A DNA stretch of 64,000 nt from Micromonospora halophytica (GTDB lineage Bacteria > Actinomycetota > Actinomycetes > Mycobacteriales > Micromonosporaceae), in the NCBI RefSeq assembly GCF_900090245.1, contig NZ_FMDN01000002.1, positions 62,001 to 126,000 on the forward strand. Reading direction: 5' to 3'. Below the pieces are notes generated by a model. The model had not been told where the DNA came from, ran no database searches, and saw nothing but the letters and a program-made list of their open reading frames with translations. The position numbers were made by a program, and so were the translations under genes. Positions 56,438-64,000 of this stretch are shown piece after piece. Position 1 is the first letter of the stretch; the number at the start of each line of letters is the position of its first letter.

Positions 56438-57241
56438 TCAGCGGGCGGGGTTGCGCACGCCCTCGGCGAGGTCGGCGCTGAGCGCACGCAGGGCGGCCAG
56501 CCCGGCCGCCTGGTCCGAGGCTTCGAGCAGGCAGCGGATCAGGGCGCTGCCCACGATGACGCCGTCGGCGTACCCGGCGACCGTGGCGGCCTGGGCGCCG
56601 GTGCCGACGCCGAGCCCGACGCCGACCGGCAGGTCGGTGACCTCACGGACCCGGGAGACCAGGACCGGCGCGGCCTGCGAGGTCTGCGCCCGGGCCCCGG
56701 TGACGCCCATGATCGCCGTGGCGTAGACGAAGCCCCGGCAGTGCTCGACGGTCATCTTCAGCCGGGCGTCGGTGGACGACGGCGAGACCAGGAAGGTCCG
56801 GTCCAGGCCGTGCGTGTCCGAGGCGGCCAGCCACTCACCGGCCTCCTCGGGGATCAGGTCGGGGGTGATCAGGCCGGTGCCACCGGCGGCGGCGAGGTCG
56901 CGGGCGAACGTGTCGACGCCGTACTGCTCGATCGGGTTCCAGTAGGTCATGGTGACCACCTGCGCGCCGGTCGCCGCGACCGCCTCGACGATGCGCAGGG
57001 TGTCCGCGGTACGCACGCCGCCGGCCAGGGCGATGTCGCTGGCCCTCTGGATCACCGGCCCGTCCATCACCGGGTCGGAGTACGGGATCTCCACCTCGAT
57101 GACGTCCACGCCCGCCTCGACCATGGCGGTCATCGCGGCGATGCTGCCCTCGACGGTCGGGAAGCCGGCCGGCATGCAGCCGACCAGCACGGCCCGCCCG
57201 TCGGCGCGGGCCTTGTCGAAGGCCACCCCGATCCGGCTCAC
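56438..57241 (-). CDS. trpA: Tryptophan synthase alpha chain
   Basis: This 267-residue TIM barrel cleaves indole-3-glycerol phosphate to indole. The catalytic residues align exactly: E49 (DVIEVEIPYSDP) and D60 (VMDGP). GLITPDLIPEEA, FLVSPSSTDARL and GVGLGVGTGAQAATVAGYADGVIVGSAL are the phosphate-site segments. The GTG start lies 4 bp after the trpB stop, so the pair is coupled and forms the alpha2beta2 channel complex. Confidence 0.97.
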   Translation of the reverse strand: MSRIGVAFDKARADGRAVLVGCMPAGFPTVEGSIAAMTAMVEAGVDVIEVEIPYSDPVMDGPVIQRASDIALAGGVRTADTLRIVEAVAATGAQVVTMTYWNPIEQYGVDTFARDLAAAGGTGLITPDLIPEEAGEWLAASDTHGLDRTFLVSPSSTDARLKMTVEHCRGFVYATAIMGVTGARAQTSQAAPVLVSRVREVTDLPVGVGLGVGTGAQAATVAGYADGVIVGSALIRCLLEASDQAAGLAALRALSADLAEGVRNPAR

Positions 57242-57245
57242 GATC

Positions 57246-58481
57246 TCACTGCTCCTTGTCGAGGATGCCGAAGTACTCGCCGGCGGTGTGCACGTCCTTG
57301 TCGCCCCGCCCGGAGAGGTTGACCACGATGACCGGCTCCCGGCCCAGTTCCTCGGCGAGCCGGGGGGCGATCGTCAGGGCGCCGGCGAGCGCGTGCGAGC
57401 TCTCGATCGCCGGGATGATCCCCTCGGTACGGCAGAGCAGCTCGAACGCGGCCATCGCCTCGGCGTCGGTCACCGGCAGGTAGGTGGCCCGGCCGCTGTC
57501 GTGCAGCCAGGCGTGCTCCGGGCCGACGCCGGGGTAGTCCAGGCCGGCCGAGATGGAGTGCGACTCGATCGTCTGGCCGTCGGCGTTCTGCAGCACGTAC
57601 GTGCGGGTGCCGTGCAGCACGCCGGAGGTGCCGCCGGTGATGCTGGCCGCGTGCCGCCCGGTCTCCACCCCCTCGCCGCCGGCCTCGAAGCCGTACAGCC
57701 GCACGCCGGTGTCGGGCACGAAGGCGTGGAAGATGCCCAGCGCGTTGGAGCCGCCGCCGACGCAGGCCGCGACCGCGTCCGGCAGCGCGCCGGTGAGGTC
57801 CAGGCACTGCTGGCGAGCCTCCTCGCCGATGCCCCGGACGAAGTCCCGGACCATCTCCGGGAACGGGTGCGGGCCGGCGGCGGTGCCGATCAGGTAGTGG
57901 GTGTCGTCGACGTTGGCGACCCAGTCCCGCATCGCCTCGTTCATCGCGTCCTTGAGCGTGCGCGAGCCGGTGGTCACCGGGATCACCGTGGCGCCCAACA
58001 TCCGCATCCGGGCCACGTTGAGCGCCTGCCGCTCGGTGTCGACCTCACCCATGTAGACCACGCACTCGAGGTCGAACAGGGCGGCGGCGGTGGCGGTGGC
58101 CACGCCGTGCTGGCCGGCACCGGTCTCGGCGATGACCCGCTTCTTGCCCATCCGCCTGGTGAGCAGCGCCTGGCCCAGCACGTTGCGCACCTTGTGCGCT
58201 CCGGTGTGGTTGAGGTCCTCCCGCTTGAGCAGGATCCGCGCGCCGGCCTTCGCGGAGAACCGGTGGGCCGGGTACAGCAGCGACGGGGTGCCGGCGTAGT
58301 CGCGCAGCAGGGCGTCGAACTCGGCGAGGAAGCTCTCGTCGGTCATCGCCTTGCGGTACGCCGCGTCCAGTTCGTCGAGCGCCGCGACCAGCGCCTCCGG
58401 CACGAACCGGCCGCCGAAGCGGCCGAAGTGGCCGGCGGCGTCGGGAACCTGACCGGAGGGGGCCGAAACGTCAGCGCTCAT
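57246..58481 (-). CDS. trpB: Tryptophan synthase beta chain
   Basis: This 411-residue PLP enzyme condenses indole and serine. The PLP lysine lies in [60 protein letters not shown]-like [17 protein letters not shown] and the C-terminal [11 protein letters not shown] are intact. GAGAGGA precedes the ATG. It sits 27 bp after trpC and 4 bp before trpA. Confidence 0.97.
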   Translation of the reverse strand: MSADVSAPSGQVPDAAGHFGRFGGRFVPEALVAALDELDAAYRKAMTDESFLAEFDALLRDYAGTPSLLYPAHRFSAKAGARILLKREDLNHTGAHKVRNVLGQALLTRRMGKKRVIAETGAGQHGVATATAAALFDLECVVYMGEVDTERQALNVARMRMLGATVIPVTTGSRTLKDAMNEAMRDWVANVDDTHYLIGTAAGPHPFPEMVRDFVRGIGEEARQQCLDLTGALPDAVAACVGGGSNALGIFHAFVPDTGVRLYGFEAGGEGVETGRHAASITGGTSGVLHGTRTYVLQNADGQTIESHSISAGLDYPGVGPEHAWLHDSGRATYLPVTDAEAMAAFELLCRTEGIIPAIESSHALAGALTIAPRLAEELGREPVIVVNLSGRGDKDVHTAGEYFGILDKEQ

Positions 58482-58508
58482 GGCGGTGATCCTCTCGCGG
58501 TGTCGGGG

Positions 58509-59372
58509 TCAGCGCACCGGGCGGGGCGTGGCCGGGTGGTTGCCGGCGTTGACCAGTTCGGCGACCGCCTCGCGCGGGCTCTTCTGGGTGACCAGACCCT
58601 CCCCGACCAGGACGGCGTCGGCGCCGGCCGAGGCGTACCGGATCAGGTCGTGCGGGCCACGCACGCCGGACTCGGCGATCTTGACGACACTGCTGGGCAG
58701 GCCGGGCGCGATCCGCTCGAAGACGGACCGGTCGACCTCCAGGGTACGCAGGTCACGGGCGTTGACCCCGATCACCTGCGCGCCGGCCTCCAGGGCCCGG
58801 TCGGCCTCCTCCTCGGTGTGCACCTCGACCAGCGCGGTCATGCCGAGCGACTCGATCCGCTCCAGCAGGCCGACCAGCGCGTTCTGCTCCAGCGCGGCGA
58901 CGATCAGCAGCACCAGGTCGGCGCCGTGCGCGCGGGCCTCGTGGACCTGGTAGCTGGAGACCACGAAGTCCTTGCGCAGGACCGGGACCTGCACGGCGGC
59001 CCGGACGGCGGCCAGGTCGTCGAGCGAGCCGCCGAACCAGCGCCCCTCGGTCAGCACGCTGATCGCCCGGGCACCACCGGAGGCGTACTGGCCGGCGAGG
59101 TCGGCCGGGTCGGCGATCTCGGCCAGCCGACCCTTGGACGGCGACGAACGCTTGACCTCGGCGATCACCGCCACCCCGGGCTTGCGCAGGGCCGCGTACG
59201 CGTCCAGCGGCGGAGGCGCGGCGGCGGCCAGTTCCCGGATCCGCTCCAGCGGAACCTGTTCCTGTCGCCGCGCGACGTCCTCGCGGACGCCGGCCAGGAT
59301 CTCGTCGAGCACGCTTCCGGACGCTGCCGGACCGGCCCCGTCCCCCTCCGCGTGCGCATGCTCAGCAGTCAC
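58509..59372 (-). CDS. trpC: Indole-3-glycerol phosphate synthase
   Basis: This enzyme makes indole-3-glycerol phosphate from CdRP. I chose the GTG at 59372 (GGGGAG seven bases upstream, 287 residues); the ATG at 59399 is the alternative. Signatures are [38 protein letters not shown] (catalytic lysine), [45 protein letters not shown] and [10 protein letters not shown]. It has no fused TrpF. It starts the trpCBA transcription unit. Confidence 0.96.
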   Translation of the reverse strand: MTAEHAHAEGDGAGPAASGSVLDEILAGVREDVARRQEQVPLERIRELAAAAPPPLDAYAALRKPGVAVIAEVKRSSPSKGRLAEIADPADLAGQYASGGARAISVLTEGRWFGGSLDDLAAVRAAVQVPVLRKDFVVSSYQVHEARAHGADLVLLIVAALEQNALVGLLERIESLGMTALVEVHTEEEADRALEAGAQVIGVNARDLRTLEVDRSVFERIAPGLPSSVVKIAESGVRGPHDLIRYASAGADAVLVGEGLVTQKSPREAVAELVNAGNHPATPRPVR

Positions 59373-59405
59373 CAACGGACTCCCCTCTCCGGGTGTCATG
59401 GGCCG

Positions 59406-59435
59406 ATGCTAGGGGGCGCCACCTGGCGTCAGGTG
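59406..59435 (-). promoter_or_regulatory. Candidate promoter and palindrome upstream of trpC
   Basis: On the minus strand a -10-like TAGCAT (59411-59406) would start transcription near 59399, 27 bases before the chosen trpC start. A palindrome CACCTGACGCCAGGTG (59435-59420) covers the -35 area and could be an operator. Prediction by eye only. Confidence 0.35.
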
Positions 59436-59801
59436 CCGGGGGTATGGCGCTCCTCACGGATTGGGCTGTGGCATGATGGCCGACTTCCGGTGAACAGTGG
59501 ATCACGCAGCGCGACCGCGCCCGTCGACCGGCGTCACCTGCGCCCGCCGCGCGGGCACTCCGGACCCATCGACCAACGCCCATGAGCCATGACACCACGT
59601 CGGCCCGCCGCGCGCATCACCGCGATTGCCGTCGATGCTGTGACCAAGCTCAAGGATGAACGGCCCTACCGAGGTCGTTCGCCCCGATGGACAGTTGATC
59701 CGCTGGTCACCACGGCGAAACGTCAGCCGGGCAGCCTGGGACCAGGGCAGACTCGAAGACGCGCCTGCCGACCGTCGGACTTCTCGTGTGGGGTGACCGC
59801 C
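59436..59801. other. Gap between divergent trpC and a small hypothetical gene
   Basis: This stretch of about 366 bp beyond the trpC promoter contains no open frame with coding bias, no RNA gene and no strong hairpin. It probably holds the promoter of the plus-strand hypothetical gene. I see no trp leader peptide or T-box here. Confidence 0.45.
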
Positions 59802-60071
59802 ATGAGCACTACGGGACCGAACCCGACCCTCGACATCACCACCATCTCCCGGACCGTCGCGTCGCTCGCCGTCGGTGTGGTGCACACCCTCGAACGCGCC
59901 GTGGTGGGCGAGGGCCGGATGCGTACCGCGCGGGGCAACGCGTGGGAGGCGGTCTGCGCCGACCGGGCCCGCGCCGACCAGCGCGCCGAACTGGACCGCC
60001 TCGTCGCCGAGCTGGCCGCCGCGCGCGCGGCCGCCCGGGACCGTCGCGAGGTCCGGCAGCCGGTCAGCTGA
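59802..60071 (+). CDS. Hypothetical small helical protein
   Basis: The protein is not recognised. It has 89 residues from the ATG at 59802 (GGGGTGA upstream): MSTTGPNPTLDITTISRTVASLAVG, then VHTLERAVVGEGRMRTARGNAWEAVCADRARADQRAELDRLVAELAAARAAARDRRE. The second half is a charged amphipathic helix, probably a coiled coil. It is encoded antisense to the trp genes and its end overlaps the trp membrane-protein gene by 8 bp. Codon bias supports a real gene. Confidence 0.6.
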   Translation: MSTTGPNPTLDITTISRTVASLAVGVVHTLERAVVGEGRMRTARGNAWEAVCADRARADQRAELDRLVAELAAARAAARDRREVRQPVS

Positions 60072-60660
60072 CCGTCGGATCCTCGCCCCGGTCGAGCGCG
60101 TCCCACGCCTCCCGGGTGCCCCGCTCGGTCGCCGGCCGGCCGTCGGGCGCCGCTTCCGGCCGGGTTCGACGCTCGTAGCGGGCGCCCATCGCCGGCCACC
60201 GGTCGCCGCGCAGCGCGGTCAGTCCGCCGCCGAGGGCCGCCAGCACCCCGCCGAGCAGACAGAGCGCCGGCCACCGCCGACTCACCTCGCCGTCGAGGCC
60301 GGCGGCCAGCCCGTAGCCGCCGCCGGCCGCCACGGCCAGGCCGAGCAACGCCAGCAGCGCGCCGAGCAGCCGCCGGAGGCGGGCCCGGGTGGCCAGCACC
60401 GCGCCACCGCCGGCCAGCGCGACCAGCGCCAGCGCCGACAGCCAGGGCAGCAGGTCCGCCCCGGAGCGGTCCTGCCGGGTCGCCGGCAGCGATCCCCGGG
60501 GGGTGACCTCCACCGACCAGGTTCGGGTCGCCGCCCAGAAGGCCAGACCCGCGCCGGCCAGGCAGAGCAGCACCGCGTACGTCAGCTCGCGCCGGCGGCG
60601 GGCGGGAGCACCGCCGGGCGGAGCGGACGGACCGGCGGCGGGAGTGGCCGACGCGCTCAC
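60064..60660 (-). CDS. Trp-region conserved membrane protein (TIGR02234 type)
   Basis: This 198-residue protein has four membrane helices: RELTYAVLLCLAGAGLAFWAATRTW, LPWLSALALVALAGGGAVLAT, LLGALLALLGLAVAAGGGYGL and WPALCLLGGVLAALGGGLTALRG. The conserved periplasmic loop TWSVEV...ATRQDRSGADLLPWLSALALV matches the family that accompanies trp genes in actinobacteria. Its role is unknown; it may affect Trp transport or enzyme assembly. The GTG start overlaps the trpE stop (GTGA), so the genes are coupled. Confidence 0.9.
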   Translation of the reverse strand: MSASATPAAGPSAPPGGAPARRRRELTYAVLLCLAGAGLAFWAATRTWSVEVTPRGSLPATRQDRSGADLLPWLSALALVALAGGGAVLATRARLRRLLGALLALLGLAVAAGGGYGLAAGLDGEVSRRWPALCLLGGVLAALGGGLTALRGDRWPAMGARYERRTRPEAAPDGRPATERGTREAWDALDRGEDPTVS

Positions 60661-62210
60661 CGGGCCGGCCGCAGGGTCTCGGCGGCGGCGATGGCGGCGA
60701 GCACGGCGGCGGCCTTGTCCCGGGTCTCCCGGTCCTCGGCGACCGGATCGGAATCGGCCACCACCCCCGCGCCGGCCTGCACGTACGCCCGCCCGTCACG
60801 GATCAGCGCGGTCCGGATGGCGATCGCCATGTCCAGGTCGCCGCCGAAGCCGAAGTACCCGACCGTGCCGCCGTAGAGGCCACGCCGTACCGGCTCCAAC
60901 TCCTCGATGATCTCCATGGCGCGCACCTTCGGTGCGCCGGAGAGCGTGCCGGCCGGGAAGGTCGCGGCGAGCGCGTCGAAGGCGGTCCGGTCCGCGCGCA
61001 GCGTGCCCACCACCGTGGAGACGATGTGCATGACGTGGCTGTACCGCTCGACGGTGGCGAACTCGGGCACCTGCACGGTGCCGGCCCGGCAGACCCGGCC
61101 CAGGTCGTTGCGGCCCAGGTCGACCAGCATCACGTGCTCGGAGCGCTCCTTCGGGTCGGCGAGCAGCTCGGCGGCGAGCCGGGCGTCGGCGTCCGGGGTG
61201 GCGCCACGCGGGCGGGTGCCGGCGATCGGGTGCAGCAGCGCCCGCCGCTCGCCGTCCGCCCCGGCGGTGACCTTGAGGTGCGCCTCCGGGGACGAGCCGA
61301 CGATGTCGAAGCCGTCGAAGCGCAGCAGGTACATGTACGGGCTGGGGTTGGTGGTGCGCAGCACCCGGTAGACGTCCAGCGGGTCGGCGTGGGTGTCCCG
61401 CTCGAAGCGCTGGGCCAGCACGATCTGGAAGCACTCGCCGGCCCGGATCGCCTCCTTGGCCTCGTCGACGGCCTTGCGGTAGCCGCCCTCGGGCGTCCGG
61501 CTGACCACCTCGCCGGCCGGTGGGCGGTCGACCGTCGAGATCATGGGTGGAATCGGTCGGGACAGCGCGGTGGTCATCGCGTCCAGCCGCCCCACCGCGT
61601 GGTGGTACGCCGCCGTGACGGCGCGCTCCCGGTCCGGGTCGTCCAGCGGGGGCAGCACCGCGTTCGCGACCAGGATCGCCGAGCCGTCGTAGTGGTCGAG
61701 CACCACCAGGTCGGTGGCGAGCATCATGCCCAGCTCCGGCACCCCGAGGTCGTCCTCGGTCAGCTCGGGCAGCCGCTCGAACCGCCGGATCAGGTCGTAC
61801 CCGAGGTAGCCGACCATGCCGCCGGTCAGCGGCGGCAGTGCGCCGCCCGGGTCCTGGACCGGGCCGGCGAGCGCCTCGACGGTCTCCCGCAGCACCCGCA
61901 CCGGGTCGCCGGAGATCGGCACGCCGGCCGGCGGGGTGCCGGTCCAGCCGGCCACCCCGTCCCGCTCGACCAGGGTGGCGCTGCTGCGCACCCCGATGAA
62001 CGAGTACCGGGACCAGGCCGTCCCGGCCGAGCCCACGCCCTGCTCGGCGGACTCCAGCAGGAAGGTGCCCGGGCCGCCGGCGAGCTTGCGGTAGACGCCG
62101 ACCGGCGTCTCCGCGTCGGCCAGCAGCCGCCGGGTCACCGGCACCACGCGCCACCGGGCGGCCAGCTCGGTGAAGGCGCCGAGGTCCGGGCTGAGCGTGC
62201 CGTCGGTCAT
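60657..62210 (-). CDS. trpE: Anthranilate synthase component I
   Basis: This 517-residue chorismate-using enzyme of tryptophan synthesis includes the N-terminal feedback site (GTFLLESAE), GGMVGYLGYDLIRRFE, FQIVLAQRFERD, PSPYMYLLRFDGFDIVGSSPEAHLKV, PIAGTRPRG and the C-terminal FPAGTLSGAPKVRAMEIIEELEP, YGGTVGYFGF and IAIRTALI. The glutaminase subunit (TrpG) is not in this window. It lies 59 bp after the hisI fusion gene on the same strand. Confidence 0.96.
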   Translation of the reverse strand: MTDGTLSPDLGAFTELAARWRVVPVTRRLLADAETPVGVYRKLAGGPGTFLLESAEQGVGSAGTAWSRYSFIGVRSSATLVERDGVAGWTGTPPAGVPISGDPVRVLRETVEALAGPVQDPGGALPPLTGGMVGYLGYDLIRRFERLPELTEDDLGVPELGMMLATDLVVLDHYDGSAILVANAVLPPLDDPDRERAVTAAYHHAVGRLDAMTTALSRPIPPMISTVDRPPAGEVVSRTPEGGYRKAVDEAKEAIRAGECFQIVLAQRFERDTHADPLDVYRVLRTTNPSPYMYLLRFDGFDIVGSSPEAHLKVTAGADGERRALLHPIAGTRPRGATPDADARLAAELLADPKERSEHVMLVDLGRNDLGRVCRAGTVQVPEFATVERYSHVMHIVSTVVGTLRADRTAFDALAATFPAGTLSGAPKVRAMEIIEELEPVRRGLYGGTVGYFGFGGDLDMAIAIRTALIRDGRAYVQAGAGVVADSDPVAEDRETRDKAAAVLAAIAAAETLRPAR

Positions 62211-62227
62211 CGCTGGGCCTGCCTTTC

Positions 62228-62276
62228 GTTCGCGACCACGGGGCTGCGCCGCGCCGCACTCCTCGCGCTCACCGGG
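62228..62276. repeat. Dispersed intergenic repeat, family C, copy 2
   Basis: The block GTTCGCGACCACGGGGCTGC...GCACTCCTCGCGCTCACC aligns with the block at 35641-35690. It fills the trpE-hisI gap and reaches into the last codons of the hisI fusion. Confidence 0.55.
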
Positions 62277-63603
62277 GGCCGGCTCCCTCGGCGGTGACCG
62301 GCAGTTCGGTGAAGAAGCAGGTGCGCTCGCCGGTGTGGCAGGCGGCGCCGACCTGCTCGACGCTGACCAGCAGCGCGTCGCCGTCGCAGTCGAGGGCCAC
62401 CGAGCGGACGTACTGGTGGTGGCCGGAGGTGGCGCCCTTGACCCAGTACTCCTGGCGGCTGCGTGACCAGTAGGTCGCCCGGCCGGTGGTCAGCGTGCGG
62501 TGCAGCGCCTCGTCGTCCATCCAGGCGACCATCAGCACCTCACCGGTGTCGTGCTGGCGGACGACGGCAGCCACCAGGCCGTCCGGGGTGCGGCGCAGCC
62601 GGGCGGCGATGGCCGGGTCGAGGCGGGAGGGGCGGACCGGCTCGGCGGGGCCGCCGTCGGTCACGGGGGACTCGGGTACGGGCACAGTGAGCCATTGTCC
62701 CGTACGGGGGGCGGGCACCTGCGAGCCGTCCCCGCCCCGGCGGGCCGCCCGGCCGAGCTGCGCGACGTAGCGGTCCAACCGGCCGTCGACGAGCGCGGCC
62801 GCCAGGTCCGGCCCGGCGACCTCGGCGATCCGGTCGGCGTACGGACGCACCAGCGGGACGACCCCGGCCACCAGGCGGGCGGCGGCGGCGCCGAGCTGGC
62901 CGACGGATCCGGGGCGCAGTCCGAGGCAGAGCAGCATGTCGTCCCGGTAGCCGGCCGGGGCGACCGGCAGCGCGAGGGCGGCGGTGAAGGCGCCCCGGCG
63001 GGAGACGACCCGTACGCCCGGGTTGGCCGGGCGCAGCACCGAGGGGCAGAGCCGGGCCAGGTCGGCGGCGGCCAGCCGGACCCCGAGGTGGTCGTCGACG
63101 GATCGGGCGGAGGCCACCTTGCCCAGCGTGGCGACCAGTTCCTCCAGCCGGGGCTGGTCGGCCGGCTGGCAGAGCACCGGCAGGTCGATCCGGGTCCGCC
63201 AGTCCTTCTCGGCCCAGAGCAGCCGGGCCGGCGCGGCGACCGGCAGGCCGAACGCCCAGTCGGCCGGCTCGCCGAGCCGGTCGATCCAGGACCGCACGTC
63301 GCGGGCGGCGACCGACAGGTGCACCAACCGGCCGTCCACCTCGGCGAGGTACGCCTGCCGGACGGCGTACGGGATGGCGTCGGGTCGGCCCGTCCCGCCC
63401 TGGGTCGGGACGGGCCGGTGGTCGTCGACGAGTACGTCGAGGTCGACATCGCTGTGCACGGTGGCGCCCCGTCGGGCGTGGCTCCCGCGCAGCAGGATGC
63501 CGACGACGGGCCGCTCGGCGGCCTCGCGCAGCCGGGTCGCCCAGTCGTCGAGGAAACCGCCCTTCGGCAACGGAGCGTGATCCACTTCGCCATCGTGCCG
63601 CAC
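62269..63603 (-). CDS. hisI: Phosphoribosyl-AMP cyclohydrolase fused to an N-terminal nucleotidyltransferase domain
   Basis: One uninterrupted frame encodes 444 residues. Residues ~15-300 form a Pol-beta-type nucleotidyltransferase: [20 protein letters not shown] then [11 protein letters not shown] (G40-S41...D52/D54), followed by a helical C-terminal part. Residues ~307-444 are a complete His[54 protein letters not shown] and the zinc-cysteine segment [14 protein letters not shown]. HisI opens the ring of PR-AMP in histidine synthesis and is normally a free protein of ~115-140 residues. A GTG at 62685 could start a separate HisI without interrupting the frame, but I see no ribosome site there. 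It is either a real fusion or two in-frame genes that lost a stop. Confidence 0.85.
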   Translation of the reverse strand: MRHDGEVDHAPLPKGGFLDDWATRLREAAERPVVGILLRGSHARRGATVHSDVDLDVLVDDHRPVPTQGGTGRPDAIPYAVRQAYLAEVDGRLVHLSVAARDVRSWIDRLGEPADWAFGLPVAAPARLLWAEKDWRTRIDLPVLCQPADQPRLEELVATLGKVASARSVDDHLGVRLAAADLARLCPSVLRPANPGVRVVSRRGAFTAALALPVAPAGYRDDMLLCLGLRPGSVGQLGAAAARLVAGVVPLVRPYADRIAEVAGPDLAAALVDGRLDRYVAQLGRAARRGGDGSQVPAPRTGQWLTVPVPESPVTDGGPAEPVRPSRLDPAIAARLRRTPDGLVAAVVRQHDTGEVLMVAWMDDEALHRTLTTGRATYWSRSRQEYWVKGATSGHHQYVRSVALDCDGDALLVSVEQVGAACHTGERTCFFTELPVTAEGAGPR

Positions 63604-63801
63604 GTCCGATCAGGCCGCAATGCCCGTTGACGGACCCGGTGTCCGCTCCGAAGGCTAGTGCCCGACCGTTCGCATTCCTGCCTCGGGGCACCTTTCGCCG
63701 GTCCCACCCGGGCAGCCGCCTCGCCCACGGAGAGGCCTCTCTCCCGAGTGCCGGGTCCACGCGCCGCAGGCCTCCGGTTCGAGTGCGCTCGAAGTCGCTC
63801 G

Positions 63802-63852
63802 TTGCGCGCGGGCAGGCAACTCATCTAGCGTTGAGTTCAACACTCGGTGAGT
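63802..63852 (+). promoter_or_regulatory. Promoter with overlapping dyads before the ABC transporter gene
   Basis: TTGCGC (63802-63807) and TAGCGT (63826-63831) are spaced by 18 bp. AACTCA (63818-63823) with TGAGTT (63832-63837) flanks the -10 as a palindrome, and ACTCGGTGAGT (63842-63852) is a second dyad. TetR-type repressors often bind such sites in front of drug-efflux ABC genes; the identity here is inferred. Confidence 0.45.
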
Positions 63853-63869
63853 TTTTCGGGAGGTGGGCG

Positions 63870-64000
63870 ATGGACGACGCGATAACGGTCCGCGACCTGG
63901 TCGTGGACCGTGGCCGGCGGCGGGTCCTCGACGGGATCAGCTGCGCGGTGCCGCGCGGTGCGGTCACCGGACTGCTCGGACCCAGCGGCAGCGGCAAGAC
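63870..64000 (+). CDS. ABC transporter ATP-binding protein (3' truncated)
   Basis: The gene runs off the window. The ATG follows GGGAGGTGGGCG. The 43 visible codons read MDDAITVRDLVVDRGRRRVL and then DGISCAVPRGAVTGLLGPSGSGKT, with Walker A GPSGSGKT. The pattern matches DrrA/CcmA-like ATPases that pair with an ABC-2 permease. Substrate and partner lie outside the window. Confidence 0.9.
   Translation, partial: MDDAITVRDLVVDRGRRRVLDGISCAVPRGAVTGLLGPSGSGK

Noticed and set aside
62211..62268. Tryptophan leader-peptide attenuator before trpE
   Set aside because: The gap is only 58 bp, contains a dispersed repeat, and has no short frame with consecutive Trp codons.

Overview
The window is very GC-rich, densely coded DNA from a filamentous actinomycete, most likely a Micromonospora or another member of the Micromonosporaceae. 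This rests on near-universal G/C at third codon positions, frequent GTG starts, actinobacterial hallmarks (an ANTAR response regulator of the PdtaR type, a CoaE-GrpB fusion, an S1 protein with a long tail, a TIGR02234-type membrane protein inside the trp cluster, a DUF5753 regulator) and dispersed palindromic intergenic repeats. It is ordinary chromosome: I see no prophage, integrase, insertion sequence, CRISPR array or rRNA operon.

Layout. 1-5.7 kb: a 5'-truncated enolase-superfamily epimerase, an NlpC/P60 hydrolase, a TerC-family membrane protein under a probable yybP-ykoY manganese riboswitch, a small monooxygenase-fold protein, an SDR oxidoreductase and an XRE/DUF5753 regulator. 5.8-17.5 kb: an information-processing block with uvrB, coaE-grpB, rpsA and polA, interleaved with a duplicated-domain membrane-anchored protein, a methyltransferase and an overlapping DUF2945/DUF3140 pair. 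17.6-22.7 kb: a complete branched-chain amino-acid ABC transporter operon, livK-H-M-G-F. 22.9-28.7 kb: a lipoprotein, the ANTAR regulator, an unusual tRNA with a CAA anticodon followed at once by an HTH-LAGLIDADG protein, a PLP sulfur-amino-acid lyase divergent from an Lrp regulator, and a luciferase-like oxidoreductase. 28.9-40 kb: a secreted CBM2-PL11 rhamnogalacturonan lyase, an aromatic amino-acid decarboxylase, an Rrf2 regulator with a TSUP exporter, thioesterase II, pyruvate kinase, a YciI protein, an aldo/keto reductase and a secreted lipase. 40-44.8 kb: a small cluster around an FtsK/EccC-like ATPase (small helical protein, coiled-coil membrane protein, ATPase and a frameshifted upstream gene). 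44.8-56.2 kb: a secreted GDSL esterase, gltBD, a GNAT protein, an FAD monooxygenase, lgt and a degenerate Nudix protein. 56.4-63.6 kb: trpA, trpB, trpC, the trp-associated membrane protein, trpE and a hisI fused in frame to a nucleotidyltransferase domain. The window ends inside an ABC transporter ATPase gene.

How the genes fit together. The trp cluster converts chorismate to tryptophan. GltBD supplies glutamate, Lgt modifies the lipoproteins seen here (LivK and the propeller protein), and CoaE, S1, PolA and UvrB are housekeeping. The Lrp/lyase and Rrf2/TSUP pairs look like local sulfur-metabolism circuits.

The most unusual elements are the class I tRNA(CAA) with its adjacent HTH-LAGLIDADG gene, the nucleotidyltransferase-HisI fusion, the FtsK/EccC-like cluster with degenerate flanking ATPase modules, and three families of dispersed intergenic repeats. 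All functional statements come from reading the sequence without database searches.
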